A stretch of 64,000 bases of DNA from Pseudomonas duriflava. Its GTDB lineage: Bacteria > Pseudomonadota > Gammaproteobacteria > Pseudomonadales > Pseudomonadaceae. Below the pieces are notes generated by a model. That model saw nothing but the letters and a program-made list of their open reading frames with translations. It ran no database searches and was not told the origin of the DNA. Made by a program: the position numbers and the translations under genes. The DNA is taken from contig NZ_VLKY01000005.1 of the NCBI RefSeq assembly GCF_007830155.1, positions 248,001-312,000 of the forward strand, given 5' to 3'. Shown here piece by piece: positions 43,868 to 53,861 of this stretch. The number at the start of each line of letters is the position of its first letter. Position 1 is the first letter of the stretch.

Positions 43868-44076
43868 CTAACCATATTCCAAGCAAACCAACCATACCGG
43901 TCTATATACGTTCCCGCCCCGTTTCTTGAAGTCATCCCCTCCTGAACCCTACTCTGAGGGCTCTCCTCGGCCAGATCAGTCCAGGCACGCCGCATCGAAA
44001 TAGAGAAAGTGCGTGACTCCCGCCCCGCTCTCCCCGCATCATTCGGGCTGAATCATGACTCACGACCTCTTTGCCG

Positions 44077-44553
44077 ATGGCTAAAAAACAACAGGAAGCT
44101 CCCGACGCGCTCGATGCGGAGGACAGCCGAGAAATCACCTCCCCCATTCTGGATGAAGTAATCGGCTATGCGCTGCGCCGTGCCCAGCTAAAAGTCTTCC
44201 AACATCTCATCACCAAACTTGAAGCGTTTGATCTGCGCCCGGCGCAGTTCACGGCCCTGACCTTGATTGAGCAAAATCCTGGACTTATGCAGGCCGAACT
44301 GGCACGTAGCCTTGCCATCGAGCCGCCGCAAATGGTCATCATGCTGAACAAGCTTGAATCGCTGGGCCTGGCGCTGCGTATCCGCTGCAAGCCAGACAAG
44401 CGCTCCTACGGTATTTTTCTGAGCAAAACCGGCGAAGCTGTGCTCAAGCAACTCAAGGACATCGCCCGGAGCAGCGATATCGAAGCGACTTCGGCCTTGA
44501 CTGCCGAGGAGCGAACACAATTACTGCATTTGCTGCACAAGATTTATCGCTGA
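44077..44553 (+). CDS. MarR-family transcription regulator
   Basis: A 158-residue winged-helix repressor. The core is LKVFQHLITKLEAFDLRPAQF, then ALTLIEQNPGLMQAELARSL (helix 2-3), IEPPQMVIMLNKLESLGL (recognition helix) and an acidic wing (IRCKPDKRSYGIFLSK). MarR proteins respond to aromatic compounds, often acyl-CoA thioesters. In P. putida a MarR gene adjoins ech of the ferulate cluster. This gene lies on the far side of the cluster, beyond metC, and may be the cluster's regulator (FerR-like), or may act on metC, whose ATG starts 80 bases downstream. The ATG at 44077 is chosen over a TTG two codons earlier. Confidence 0.85.
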   Translation: MAKKQQEAPDALDAEDSREITSPILDEVIGYALRRAQLKVFQHLITKLEAFDLRPAQFTALTLIEQNPGLMQAELARSLAIEPPQMVIMLNKLESLGLALRIRCKPDKRSYGIFLSKTGEAVLKQLKDIARSSDIEATSALTAEERTQLLHLLHKIYR

Positions 44554-44632
44554 AGCGCCTGCCGGCATTTTTCCACCGAGAGCCTGATCGGGTTAAGCTG
44601 CGCTTTTGCCTAGCGTTGCAGGAGAGCCCGTC

Positions 44633-45814
44633 ATGTCGGACACGTCAGAGCCGTGCGAACAGACCCGCCTGATTCATGCCGGTCGCCGGAGCGAAACCGG
44701 CAAAGGGCGCGGCTTTAACCCCCCGGTCGAGCGGCTTAGTACTGTGCTGTTCGACAGCCTGGCCGAGCTGCGCCACGCCTCGGCAGGCGGTGATGACGGC
44801 CGCGCGCTGGTCTACGGCGCACAGGGAACATCCACCACTTACGCCCTTGAAGACTGGATCACAGCCCTGGAGGGTGCCTATCGCACCCGTCTCTACCCTA
44901 CCGGGCTTGCTGCCGTGGCGCAGATGTTCCAGGCCTTTCTGCGGCCCGGCCAGCATGTACTGATTACCGACTCGGTGTACGGGCCGGTCCGTGGGCTGGT
45001 ACGCGAGTTCCTGGAGCCGTTCGGGATTCAATGCGAATTCTACGCAGCGGACGGCCACGATATTGAACGCCGGATTCGCCCGGAGACCCGGATGATTTAT
45101 GCGGAGGTTCCCGGCTCGCTGCTTTATGAAATGTGTGATCTACCGGCCCTTTCCCGGCTGTGCAAGGAGCGTGGAATTCTGCTGGCTGTGGATAATTCCT
45201 GGGGCTCCGGACTGATCTACAAGCCGCTGGCGCTAGGTGCAGACATTTCCCTGATGGCACTGACTAAATACGTGGCCGGCCATTCGGACGTGATGATGGG
45301 CAGCGTCAGTACCACCGAGGCGCACTGGCCGGCACTGGCCCGTATGAGCCGGGCAACGGGCAATACCGTCAGCCCCGACGATGCCTATCTGGTTTTGCGT
45401 GGTGGCCGTACCCTGGCACCACGCCTCGCCTTGCATGCCAGCCAAGCCCTCCAGATCGCCCAATGGCTGGAAAGCCGTCCCGAGGTCGCCCGCGTGCTTC
45501 ATCCGGCCCTGCCGAGCGATCCGGGTCATACGCTCTGGCAGCGGGACTGCCTGGGCAGCAATGGCTTGGTCAGCTTCGAGTTCAAAGATAAGGACGAAGC
45601 GCAGCTGGCACGGTTCATCGACACCCTGCGCCTGTTCGGCCTCGGCTATTCGTGGGGCGGCTTCGAGAGCCTGGTCAGTGTGGTGGAGCGCCAGGGCACG
45701 CGCAGCGTCACGAGCCTGAAGGATCGCGGCCCGATGGTTCGTCTCCACGTAGGCCTGGAAGCGCTGGACGACCTGATCGTCGATCTCGACGCGGGCTTTG
45801 CGGCGCTCCGCTAG
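44633..45814 (+). CDS. metC: cystathionine beta-lyase
   Basis: A 393-residue PLP enzyme of the Cys/Met metabolism family, converting cystathionine to homocysteine, pyruvate and ammonia. The PLP Lys is K212 in LMALTKYVAGHSDVMMGSV, and the cofactor contacts are in LYPTGLAAVAQMFQAF and AVDNSWGSG. TKYVAGHSD matches cystathionine beta-lyase rather than gamma-synthase. AGGAGAGCCC precedes the ATG. The gene ends inside the last four bases of the convergent acyl-CoA dehydrogenase gene. It lies beside the ferulate cluster without an obvious link to it. Confidence 0.88.
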   Translation: MSDTSEPCEQTRLIHAGRRSETGKGRGFNPPVERLSTVLFDSLAELRHASAGGDDGRALVYGAQGTSTTYALEDWITALEGAYRTRLYPTGLAAVAQMFQAFLRPGQHVLITDSVYGPVRGLVREFLEPFGIQCEFYAADGHDIERRIRPETRMIYAEVPGSLLYEMCDLPALSRLCKERGILLAVDNSWGSGLIYKPLALGADISLMALTKYVAGHSDVMMGSVSTTEAHWPALARMSRATGNTVSPDDAYLVLRGGRTLAPRLALHASQALQIAQWLESRPEVARVLHPALPSDPGHTLWQRDCLGSNGLVSFEFKDKDEAQLARFIDTLRLFGLGYSWGGFESLVSVVERQGTRSVTSLKDRGPMVRLHVGLEALDDLIVDLDAGFAALR

Positions 45815-47568
45815 CCTATAGACACGTCATCCGGCAGGAACGGTAACGGTGCCCGGCTGGCCTGCACCGCTTCGGCCTGGCGTTCCAGGTTAACCAGCAG
45901 GTAGTCGTATACATAGGTGGCCGTCTCCCATTTACCTCGGTAGAACGGCTGCTCACGCTTGGGTGCAGCCAGCCGCGCCGTACGCGCCCAGGCGAAGGCT
46001 AATCCTAGCCAGCCTAGCAGGCGAAGGTAATCCAGGGCGGCACGGTAAGGGTGCTCAGGATCCTGCGAATCCATCAGGTCGTCCGTCAGATAGCGTACCC
46101 GCTCGCACTGCTGAATCAGGACATCACCGAAACGCCTGCAACTTTCGGTCTGACCGCATAGCTCCGCTTCGCCTCGAAAAGTATCCAGCAGATTGCCCAG
46201 TAGAGGTTCTCGGGCACCGAGCACTTTACGGATCAGCAGATCGTTGGCCTGTATCTCGTTGGTGCCTTCGTAGATCATGGTGATGCGGCTATCACGCAGG
46301 GTTTGCTCAATACCAAAATCGTTCACGTAGCCATAGCCGCCAAACACTTGCAGCGCTGCGCTACTAAGCTGAAACCCCTGCTCGGTAAAAAAGGCCTTGA
46401 TGATTGGCGTTAGCAGCGAAGCCAGCTGATGCGCCTCGGCACGCGCCTGTGGCTCCGGTGCATGTTCGGCCTGATCGAGCAGGTGTGCTCCCCAATAGCC
46501 CAACGCACGCAGGCCCTCACTGACGGCACGCAGCTCCAACAGGGTACGTCGCAGGGCAGGATGCTCTTGAATCAAGTCAGCTGGCTCGACCGAGTTGGCC
46601 GAACGTGGCACGGCCCGCATCTGCCGACGCTCGGCTGCATAGCTCCTGGCCTGCTGCCAGGCAGATTCAACATGTCCAAGCCCTTGCAGCCCTACATGCA
46701 GGCGCGCCGAATTCATCATCACGAACAGGGCGGCCAGACCTCGCTGAGGCTCGCCGATCAGCCAGCCCTGTGCCCCCTCGAAACGCAAGGCGCAGGTGGC
46801 GCTGCCCTTGATGCCCATCTTGTGTTCAATCCCTTCGCAATAGACGCCATTAAGCCGCTTCTCGAGCCGCTTCGGCACAAGAAACAGGGACAGCCCCCGG
46901 CTACCGGCCGGTGCATTGGGCAACCGTGCCAGAACAAGATGGACGATGTTATCGGTCAGGTCGTGCTCACCACCCGAGATGAAGATCTTGTTGCCCTCAA
47001 GCTGGTAACTTCCGTCGCCTTGGGGTTCCGCACGGGTACGGATCAGCCCCACGTCACTACCCGCCTGTGGCTCGGTGAGACACATAGTCGCCAGCCATTC
47101 ACCACTGACGATCCTGCCAAGGTAAGCGTCCTTGAGTTCTGGCGACGCATGGGCGCGCAAGCACTCATAGGCGCCATGGGCGATGCCGGGATACATGGCC
47201 CAGGCATGATTGGACGAGGCCAGCATTTCCTGCAAAGCGGCATCAAGCAGCTGCGGCAGGCCCTGTCCACCCCAGGCGGGATCACAGGCCAGCGCTGGCC
47301 AGCCATTGTTTACATAAGCTTGATAGGCTGCGGCGAACCCTTCGGGCGTAGAGACTTGGCCCTTCTCTAACTGACAACCCTGACGGTCGCCTTGGGCATT
47401 CAAAGGGGCCAGTTCCTCGGCGGTAAACCGTCCCGCCTCTTCCAGTACCTGACGCGATAACTCAGCGTCCACCCCCCTAAAAGAGGGTATTACTTTCCAA
47501 TCTGCAGGTGCGTTGAGCCATTCTTCAATTACGAACTGCATGTCTCGCAGCGGCGGCTGGTAGGTCAT
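45811..47568 (-). CDS. acyl-CoA dehydrogenase of the ferulate cluster
   Basis: A 585-residue FAD enzyme. The acyl-CoA dehydrogenase core has MCLTEPQAGSDVG (FAD loop), KIFISGGEHDL and, near residue 430, MIYEGTNEIQANDLL with the catalytic Glu. A C-terminal extension of about 130 residues (RTARLAAPKREQPFYRGKW) is the acetyl-CoA-dehydrogenase-like domain. In P. putida KT2440 such a gene (PP_3354) ends the aat-fcs-vdh-ech cluster and is proposed to serve an alternative beta-oxidation route for feruloyl-CoA. Here it is likewise the last gene, 15 bases after aat. The substrate is inferred only from context. Confidence 0.88.
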   Translation of the reverse strand: MTYQPPLRDMQFVIEEWLNAPADWKVIPSFRGVDAELSRQVLEEAGRFTAEELAPLNAQGDRQGCQLEKGQVSTPEGFAAAYQAYVNNGWPALACDPAWGGQGLPQLLDAALQEMLASSNHAWAMYPGIAHGAYECLRAHASPELKDAYLGRIVSGEWLATMCLTEPQAGSDVGLIRTRAEPQGDGSYQLEGNKIFISGGEHDLTDNIVHLVLARLPNAPAGSRGLSLFLVPKRLEKRLNGVYCEGIEHKMGIKGSATCALRFEGAQGWLIGEPQRGLAALFVMMNSARLHVGLQGLGHVESAWQQARSYAAERRQMRAVPRSANSVEPADLIQEHPALRRTLLELRAVSEGLRALGYWGAHLLDQAEHAPEPQARAEAHQLASLLTPIIKAFFTEQGFQLSSAALQVFGGYGYVNDFGIEQTLRDSRITMIYEGTNEIQANDLLIRKVLGAREPLLGNLLDTFRGEAELCGQTESCRRFGDVLIQQCERVRYLTDDLMDSQDPEHPYRAALDYLRLLGWLGLAFAWARTARLAAPKREQPFYRGKWETATYVYDYLLVNLERQAEAVQASRAPLPFLPDDVSIG

Positions 47569-47583
47569 GTCTGATCCTTTAGT

Positions 47584-48831
47584 TCAATGAATACCGTCCG
47601 GATTTTCGATCAGCACGGCCATGCCCTGCCCGCCGCCAACACAGGCCGCTGCGACGCCATAGCGGGCTTTGAGTGCACGCAACTGTCGCGCCAGGGTAAG
47701 ACTGAGGCGCAAGCCGGTAGCGGCTAGAGGATGCCCCAGGGCAATGGAACCGCCGTGAATGTTCAGCCGATCCAGATCAAGTTCCAGTTCACGCTGGACG
47801 GCAAGTACCTGCGCACCCTGGGCTTCGTTGATTTCGAAGCAGGCGATGTCATCCAGGCGTAGCCCGCTGCGCTCAAGTAGCAAACGAATCGCCGGCGCGG
47901 GGCCGATCCCCATGAGTTCGGGCGGCACGCCAACGGCTGTCGCGGCGATCAGTCGTCCCAAAACCGGGCCCTGATGTCCCTGCCCTTTCGACACAATGAT
48001 CGCAGCGGCGCCATCTACCACGGCGCAACTGTTGCCTGCTGTCTGGACGCCGCCTTCATGAATCGGACGTAGCCGGGCCAATGCATCAAGTGAGGAAGAT
48101 CGTGGATGGGTATCCGTATCGACCGCTTCGGTCTTTCGCGGCAAAGCAATTCCACGCGCCTGGTAGCCATTCAGACTGAATCGCTCGGCCTCTACAGCAA
48201 CGATCTCCTCGGCGAACCAGCCAGCCTCTTGGGCAGCCAGAGCGCGGTCAAAACTGCGCAGCGCATACGCATCAACGTCGGCCCGCTGGATACCATAATG
48301 GCTGGCAAGATTTTCAGCAGTACCAATCATGTCGACTCCGGGCGCCGGATCAACCAAGGCTTCCCATAGGAAGTCCTTGAATTCCACCGGAGCGCCCAGG
48401 CGAAAACCCGTGCGGTGGGTATAGGCCGCAATCGGATTGCGCGACATGGACTCACTTGCTACGCATAGTACTCGCTCGACCTCGCCTCGCATGATCTGCT
48501 CGCCCGCCTGGCGTAGCAACTCGAAGCCTGTGCCGCAGATACGCTGGACCTGCAAAGCGGGCACTTCTACCGGCACACCCGCATACAAGCCGATATGCCG
48601 CGGAAGCAAATACGCATCGAAACTGGACTGGGCCACAGAGCCTGCCAGTACGCTGTCGATCTGTTCGCCCGGCAGAGCGCAGCGCGTCAGAGCTTCGCGA
48701 GCAACCTTGATACCTAGATCAATAGGCGATACCTGACCCAAGGCCCCGCAGTAATCCACCCAGGGCGTACGCACGCCACCCAGCAGGACGACATCATTGA
48801 AGGCTGAGTATAGCCCTTTGCGGCCAGTCAT
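47584..48831 (-). CDS. aat: beta-ketothiolase Aat
   Basis: A 415-residue thiolase. The acyl-enzyme Cys is C99 in QVQRICGTGFEL. The His sits in GGSIALGHPLAATG and the second Cys in ACVGGGQGMAV. In the ferulate cluster of P. putida, Aat is suggested to cleave the 3-keto-acyl-CoA in the CoA-dependent beta-oxidative variant; the non-oxidative Ech route does not need it. AGGAGGCGTAT precedes the ATG. It follows the DUF3237 gene by 28 bases and precedes the acyl-CoA dehydrogenase. Confidence 0.9.
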   Translation of the reverse strand: MTGRKGLYSAFNDVVLLGGVRTPWVDYCGALGQVSPIDLGIKVAREALTRCALPGEQIDSVLAGSVAQSSFDAYLLPRHIGLYAGVPVEVPALQVQRICGTGFELLRQAGEQIMRGEVERVLCVASESMSRNPIAAYTHRTGFRLGAPVEFKDFLWEALVDPAPGVDMIGTAENLASHYGIQRADVDAYALRSFDRALAAQEAGWFAEEIVAVEAERFSLNGYQARGIALPRKTEAVDTDTHPRSSSLDALARLRPIHEGGVQTAGNSCAVVDGAAAIIVSKGQGHQGPVLGRLIAATAVGVPPELMGIGPAPAIRLLLERSGLRLDDIACFEINEAQGAQVLAVQRELELDLDRLNIHGGSIALGHPLAATGLRLSLTLARQLRALKARYGVAAACVGGGQGMAVLIENPDGIH

Positions 48832-48859
48832 ATACGCCTCCTAGCTCGGTAATCATGCA

Positions 48860-49381
48860 CTACTTGAGGCGGTACACTTTTATCAGCACCGCATTACGCT
48901 GCGGTTTCAAACTGGTCAGCGTTCCGACATACACGTAGCGATTCAGCCATTCGTACTTGCCGCTTGGCGCCGTAATGTCAACATGAGAAAAGGCATAGCG
49001 CTCGGCATCCAGCTCGTGAATCAGTACCCGATTACGAACAGTCAGGATGACGCCATCGGTGGTCCGCATCTCATAGAGTGCATCGAGTTGCCGGACGCCA
49101 TCCGCACGAATGAGCTGGCGATCAGCACCGCCCGGCAACACTTTGCCCCGTAGTCCAGCCCCGTTGAAACGTCCTCCAGTGATAGGAACCATACGGCGTT
49201 CGCCAAGCGGCCCCTTGCCTAATGACAGGGTTTCGGCAATCTCGACGGTTGCCTCGTACACTAGCTCGGTTTTCGGCGCCTCCTCGGTAGCGGCCTGAGC
49301 CACAGCGTGGAGCGAAGCCATGAGTACAGCGTTAAGCAGGCCTAACAGAGCAAACCTGTGGTGTTTCTGACGACGGATCAT
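48860..49381 (-). CDS. exported DUF3237 protein, copy 1
   Basis: A 173-residue protein. The signal peptide spans about residues 1-31 (LLGLLNAVLMASLHAVAQA, cut near AAT). The remainder is one DUF3237 domain: LVYEATVEIAETLSLGKGPLG, MVPITGGRFNGAGLRGKVLPG, RADGVRQLDALYEMRTTDG and KYEWLNRYVYVGTLTSL. The barrel-like fold has no known activity; homologues occur beside aromatic catabolic genes. It lies between fcs and aat, 33 bases after fcs, and is clearly part of the operon. AGGAGTCCCT precedes the ATG at 49381. A second copy lies at 53993. Confidence 0.82.
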   Translation of the reverse strand: MIRRQKHHRFALLGLLNAVLMASLHAVAQAATEEAPKTELVYEATVEIAETLSLGKGPLGERRMVPITGGRFNGAGLRGKVLPGGADRQLIRADGVRQLDALYEMRTTDGVILTVRNRVLIHELDAERYAFSHVDITAPSGKYEWLNRYVYVGTLTSLKPQRNAVLIKVYRLK

Positions 49382-49413
49382 AGGGACTCCTGTGCCTTCA
49401 GATCGGCTATTAG

Positions 49414-51318
49414 TCATGATGCAGACTGAATGACAGCCGGCTCTTCGCCCCGATACAACGCGTCGACCAAGCCAGCCCGCCGTTGCAAGACAGCACGCTG
49501 ATTGATCGATCCCTTGTCCGTGATTTCACCACGATCAATGGAAGGCGGCTCGGTCAGCAGGCAGGCCCATTCCAGGCGGCTAGCATTGCCGGTCGCCTCG
49601 CTATTGATCGTAATAAGCAACTGGGAGAACCAGTCGCGAACGGCCGGAGCCGCTAGGGTTTGCTCAGGCGTTGCGTCATCACCCAGACCGGCCAGAGCGC
49701 GGCACTCCGGCAGCCGCGGAAAGATCAGCAGGCCCAGGTATTCACGGTCCGGCCCGACCGGAACCACGTCCTGCACATAAGGCGAACCGGCCAATACGAT
49801 GCGGGTGCGCAAGGGGCCAACACTGACGAATACGCCAGACGATAGCTTGAAGTCCTCGGCAATGCGCCCATCGAACATAAAGCCCAGCTGTGGCTGCTTA
49901 GGGTCCGCCAGTTTCAACGCATCGCCGGTGCAATAAAAACCTTCGCTATCAAACGCTTCGGCATTTTGCTCCGGGGATCGCCAGTAGCCGGGCATTACAT
50001 GCGGCCCCCGAAAGCGGGCCTCAAGCTTGCCATCCACGGGCACCAGTTTCACTTCGCACCCCGGCGCCGGCAGGCCAACATACCCCGCCATGGAAAGCGG
50101 CCCGGTGGTAAAGGTGCAGGACGGCGCCGTCTCGGTCATGCCGAGGCCGGCCATCATGCGAATGCGTTCGCCGCACTGCTGCTCGGCAACCCGGTCCAGG
50201 CGGTCCCAGACGCTTTGGGATAAACCGGCCGCCGCAAAGAAGAACAGCTTTATCCTGGCAAAGAATCGCTCGCGCAAAGCAGCGTCTTTTTCCAGAGCGG
50301 TCGCCAGCTCTTCCCAGCCTTTGGGTACGGTCAAGTAAGCGGTAGGAGAAATCTCCCGTAGGTTGCGCAGGGTTTCGGCTATACCTTGCGGGGTCGGCTT
50401 CCCCTCATCCAGATAGAAGCTGCCGCCGTTGTAAAGCACGATACCGACGTTATGGCTGCCGCCGAACGTATGGTTCCAGGGTAGCCAGTCGACCAGTACC
50501 GGTGGTTCCTCACCAAAGGTAGGAAAGGTCTGCAACAACATTTGCTGATTGGCGCAGAGCATGCGCTGCGTAGTAACCACGGCTTTGGGCAACTTGGTCG
50601 AGCCCGAGGTAAACAGGAATTTGGCAATGCTGTCCGGCCCGGTGCTGGCAAAGGCGGCTTCGGCTTCGGGACCGCCGGGTGTAGCGAGCAGGCTGTCAAA
50701 GGACAGGCAGAGCCGTCCTGGAACCTGCCCGCGGGTCAGAACGACCGGGATTTCCGTCGGGATACGCGCCTCGATGGCGCGCCGGTAGAGATCGCCGTCA
50801 CAGGCGAAGACTAGGCCCGGATCCAGCAGATCGACGATGTGCTTGAGCTTAGCCAAATCCTGGGACAACAGCGAATAGGCGGGCGAGACCGGGCAGAACG
50901 GAATGCCGGCGTACATGGCGCCCAGGCACATCTGCAAGTGTTCCAGATCGTTGCCGGACAGAATAATCAGCGGGCGTTCAGCTGAAAGACCAAATCCCAG
51001 CAAGGACTGTGCAATGGCACGAACACGCTGAAGCATGTCGGCATAGGTGATCCTACGCCAGTCTCCCCCATTTTCACGCGCAGCAACAAAGGTGTGCTCC
51101 GGCCGTACCCGAGCCCAATGCACGAGCCGGTCAAGCAGCCGCCGGGGTAGCGGCGCCAGTGGCTCCAGGGCGCGCATACGCAAAATACCATTGGCTTCGT
51201 ACTGAACTTCGACGTCAGGATGACCGATCGAGACAGGACGGTATCGGGGTGCAGGTGCTGCCTCGTCACTGGACACCCTTGTCCGGGGATCGATCCGCAG
51301 CTCGGATTCGCAATTCAC
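49414..51318 (-). CDS. fcs: feruloyl-CoA synthetase
   Basis: A 634-residue adenylating enzyme that makes feruloyl-, coumaroyl- or caffeoyl-CoA. The AMP-binding loop is FLFTSGSTKLPKAVVTT; WLPWNHTFGGSHNVG and AGLGMTETAPSCTFTTGPL follow, and YCTGDALKLADP is the hinge motif. The length and these motifs fit P. putida Fcs. The start is GTG at 51318, with AGGAGG nine bases upstream. It stands in order after ech and vdh, with a 141-base gap after vdh, so it may also have its own promoter. Confidence 0.92.
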   Translation of the reverse strand: MNCESELRIDPRTRVSSDEAAPAPRYRPVSIGHPDVEVQYEANGILRMRALEPLAPLPRRLLDRLVHWARVRPEHTFVAARENGGDWRRITYADMLQRVRAIAQSLLGFGLSAERPLIILSGNDLEHLQMCLGAMYAGIPFCPVSPAYSLLSQDLAKLKHIVDLLDPGLVFACDGDLYRRAIEARIPTEIPVVLTRGQVPGRLCLSFDSLLATPGGPEAEAAFASTGPDSIAKFLFTSGSTKLPKAVVTTQRMLCANQQMLLQTFPTFGEEPPVLVDWLPWNHTFGGSHNVGIVLYNGGSFYLDEGKPTPQGIAETLRNLREISPTAYLTVPKGWEELATALEKDAALRERFFARIKLFFFAAAGLSQSVWDRLDRVAEQQCGERIRMMAGLGMTETAPSCTFTTGPLSMAGYVGLPAPGCEVKLVPVDGKLEARFRGPHVMPGYWRSPEQNAEAFDSEGFYCTGDALKLADPKQPQLGFMFDGRIAEDFKLSSGVFVSVGPLRTRIVLAGSPYVQDVVPVGPDREYLGLLIFPRLPECRALAGLGDDATPEQTLAAPAVRDWFSQLLITINSEATGNASRLEWACLLTEPPSIDRGEITDKGSINQRAVLQRRAGLVDALYRGEEPAVIQSAS

Positions 51319-51459
51319 GTCGCGTACCTCCTGTTAGGCATGCGTAGCCCTTAGTCGCACAGACAGCACGACCGCCGAGGCCCTCACGCATGGCCAGCCC
51401 GTTTGGTCCGGGCCGGTATTGTCATTGTTGTCGTCAGGAATAGCGTTTAAGTCGGACTT

Positions 51460-52911
51460 CTAAATCGGATAGTGCCGAGGAGTGGTCTGCAGGGTAATCC
51501 AGCGCAGCTGCGTGAAATGCTCGATCGACGCTGAGGAGCCAAAGCTGCCATAGCCGCTGCCCTTGACACCGCCGAAGGGCATTTGCGCTTCGTCGTGCAC
51601 GGTCGGGCCGTTGATATGGCAGATACCGGACTCGATCCGCTGGGCCAGCCCAAGCGCGCGGTTTACGTCACGGCTGAACACGGCGGCCGACAGACCATAC
51701 TCGGAGTCGTTTGCTACTCGCAGCGCCTCCTCGTCATCCTTTACACGAATGACCGACACCAGCGGCCCAAAGGATTCTTCGCGGTAGAGCCGCATCGCAG
51801 GTGTTACACCGTCGATTACCGTCGCCTGCATCAGACACCCCTCGATCTGGCCGCCCGCTGCCAGCCGTGCGCCCTGGGTCAGCGCATCATCCATCAGGGC
51901 CTGCAAACGTTCACCCGGGGCGCGGTCAATCAAGGCACCCAATACCGACGTGCTGACTTGTGGATCGCCCGCCAGCAGTGTCTTGGCCTTATCAGCCAGC
52001 TTGCTGACAAAGGTATCGGCCACTGACTCGTGCACGATCAGCCGCTCCGTGGACATGCAAATCTGGCCCTGATTGAAGAAGGCACCAAAGGCCGCAGCCT
52101 CGACGGCAGCGTCCAGGTCAGCATCGTCCAATACCAGCAGTGGCGCTTTGCCGCCCAGCTCTAGAACGGCGGGCGTGAGATGCCGCGCGGCCATCTCACC
52201 GATGATTTTGCCAACACGGGTCGACCCGGTGAAATTGACGCGGCGCACGGCAGGGTTGGCAATCAGGCGCTCCACAATGGCCGGAGCGTCTTCCGGTGCG
52301 TTGTGAATCACGTTAACGACTCCATCGCCCAAGCCGGCTTCCTGAAGCACTTCGCCGATCAGGCTGTGCACGGCCGGGCAAAGCTCGGAGGCCTTTAGCA
52401 CCACGGTATTGCCACAAGCGAGCGGCATGGCAATGGCGCGCGTTGCCAGAATGACAGGTGCATTCCATGGCGCGATGCCAACCACGACGCCGCAGGGCTG
52501 GCGCACCGCCATGGCCATCGAGCCAGGCAGATCGGAAGGAATGATCTGGCCGGTGATCTGGGTCGTCATGCATGCCGCTTCACGCAGGATGCCGGCAGCT
52601 AGATGCACGTTGAAACCGTACCAGTTCGGCATGGCGCCGGTTTCCACTTGCCCCGCTGCAATAAACTGCTCGGCGCGGCCGGCCATGAGATCGGCCGCCT
52701 TCAGCAACCGGGTACGTCGCTCATTCGGCCCCAGGGCAGCCCAGGCAGGAAAGGCGGCGTGAGCCGCAGCAACGGCGGCATCCGCATCCTCCAGGCTGGC
52801 CGCGGCGGCGCGGGTCACCGGTTGTTCGGTGAGCGGGTTGCGCCGCTCAAAACTCTGGCCGTCAGAGGCTTGCAGCGTCTGACCGCCAATCAACAAAGGC
52901 ACTTCATGCAT
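51460..52911 (-). CDS. vdh: vanillin dehydrogenase
   Basis: A 483-residue NAD+-dependent aldehyde dehydrogenase converting vanillin to vanillate. The catalytic Glu is in LELGGKAPLLVLDDADL and the Cys in NQGQICMSTERLIV; the NAD-binding segment is VVGIAPWNAPVILATRAIAM. The C-terminal portion ICHINGPTVHDEAQMPFGGV is as in Vdh of P. putida and P. fluorescens. GAGGATCGCATC precedes the ATG. It lies 71 bases downstream of ech and is the second enzyme of the pathway. Confidence 0.92.
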   Translation of the reverse strand: MHEVPLLIGGQTLQASDGQSFERRNPLTEQPVTRAAAASLEDADAAVAAAHAAFPAWAALGPNERRTRLLKAADLMAGRAEQFIAAGQVETGAMPNWYGFNVHLAAGILREAACMTTQITGQIIPSDLPGSMAMAVRQPCGVVVGIAPWNAPVILATRAIAMPLACGNTVVLKASELCPAVHSLIGEVLQEAGLGDGVVNVIHNAPEDAPAIVERLIANPAVRRVNFTGSTRVGKIIGEMAARHLTPAVLELGGKAPLLVLDDADLDAAVEAAAFGAFFNQGQICMSTERLIVHESVADTFVSKLADKAKTLLAGDPQVSTSVLGALIDRAPGERLQALMDDALTQGARLAAGGQIEGCLMQATVIDGVTPAMRLYREESFGPLVSVIRVKDDEEALRVANDSEYGLSAAVFSRDVNRALGLAQRIESGICHINGPTVHDEAQMPFGGVKGSGYGSFGSSASIEHFTQLRWITLQTTPRHYPI

Positions 52912-52982
52912 GATGCGATCCTCGTTCTTGTACTTATCAAGGTCTGCACAGGCACCGCTTCCGGTGCCCTTGAAGTATCTGC

Positions 52983-53813
52983 TTAACGACGGTAGGTCTG
53001 AAGCCCCGGCTTGATGCTCTTCTCATCCAGGAATTGCTTCATGCCCTGTTCACGGCCGCGCTCGGGATCACGCAGTTGCGACTGATCCAGCTTGGCATAC
53101 AGGTAGTCCTCGTTCTGCTCCCAGTTCAGCTCGCGGCAGCGCTTGAAGCCAATCTTGGCAGCCCGTAGTACAACCGGGTTCTTTTCCAGCAACTCACGCG
53201 CCAGGGCAATGGTTTCTTCACGCAGCTGGGCCAGCGGTACACTCTTGTTCACGAGCCCCATCTGTGCGGCTTTGACGCCGTCAAAGGTACGGCCGGTCAT
53301 GATGTAGTAAAGCGACTCACGGTGGCCTACGGTATCAGCCATCGCCTTACTCACCAGGTTGCCGGGCGGAATACCCCAGTTCACTTCAGAAAGGCCAAAG
53401 GTCGCCTCGTCCGCCGCAATGGCCAGGTCACAGGCCACCAGCGGGCTGAAGCCGCCGCCAAAGCACCAGCCGTTGACCATGGCGATGGTAGGCTTGCTGT
53501 ACATGCGCAGGAGCTTCCACTGCCATTCGGACGCTTCGCGGCGAATCTTTTCCTGCAGGATTTCAGGGCCGGCATCCACCTCGCGGAAGTATTCCTTAAG
53601 GTCCATCCCTGCGGTCCAGGCCTCGCCGGCGCCGGTCAGCACTACGACGCCAGCCTCCGGGTCCTGCTCCAGCGTTTCCAGGATGTCGCGCATTTCACGG
53701 TTCAGCGTAGGGCTCATTGCATTACGCTTTTCCGGGCGATTGAGGGTGACCCAAGCAATACCCTCTTCGACCTTTACGTCTACCGTTGTCCAACGACCTT
53801 CATAGCTGTTCAT
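52983..53813 (-). CDS. ech: feruloyl-CoA hydratase/lyase (HCHL)
   Basis: A 276-residue crotonase that hydrates feruloyl-CoA and splits off acetyl-CoA to give vanillin. All four residues described in P. fluorescens HCHL are in the same numbers here: Y75, S123, E143 and Y239. The oxyanion loop is GAGEAWTAGMDLKEYF and the acid/base stretch is GLSEVNWGIPPGN. AAGGGTCCTGTT precedes the ATG. It is the first gene of the catabolic operon, with a perfect inverted repeat over its putative -35 box. Confidence 0.95.
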   Translation of the reverse strand: MNSYEGRWTTVDVKVEEGIAWVTLNRPEKRNAMSPTLNREMRDILETLEQDPEAGVVVLTGAGEAWTAGMDLKEYFREVDAGPEILQEKIRREASEWQWKLLRMYSKPTIAMVNGWCFGGGFSPLVACDLAIAADEATFGLSEVNWGIPPGNLVSKAMADTVGHRESLYYIMTGRTFDGVKAAQMGLVNKSVPLAQLREETIALARELLEKNPVVLRAAKIGFKRCRELNWEQNEDYLYAKLDQSQLRDPERGREQGMKQFLDEKSIKPGLQTYRR

Positions 53814-53861
53814 AACAGGACCCTTATGTTGTGTTTCTTGTGAAGCTAACGCTAAAGCAGG

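Larger units (their letters stand above)
43604..44076. other. control region between putA and the MarR gene
   Basis: A 473-base divergent region containing the GTTGCA boxes listed separately and AT-rich promoter-like sequence at about 43800-43860. No gene is seen in it. Confidence 0.55.
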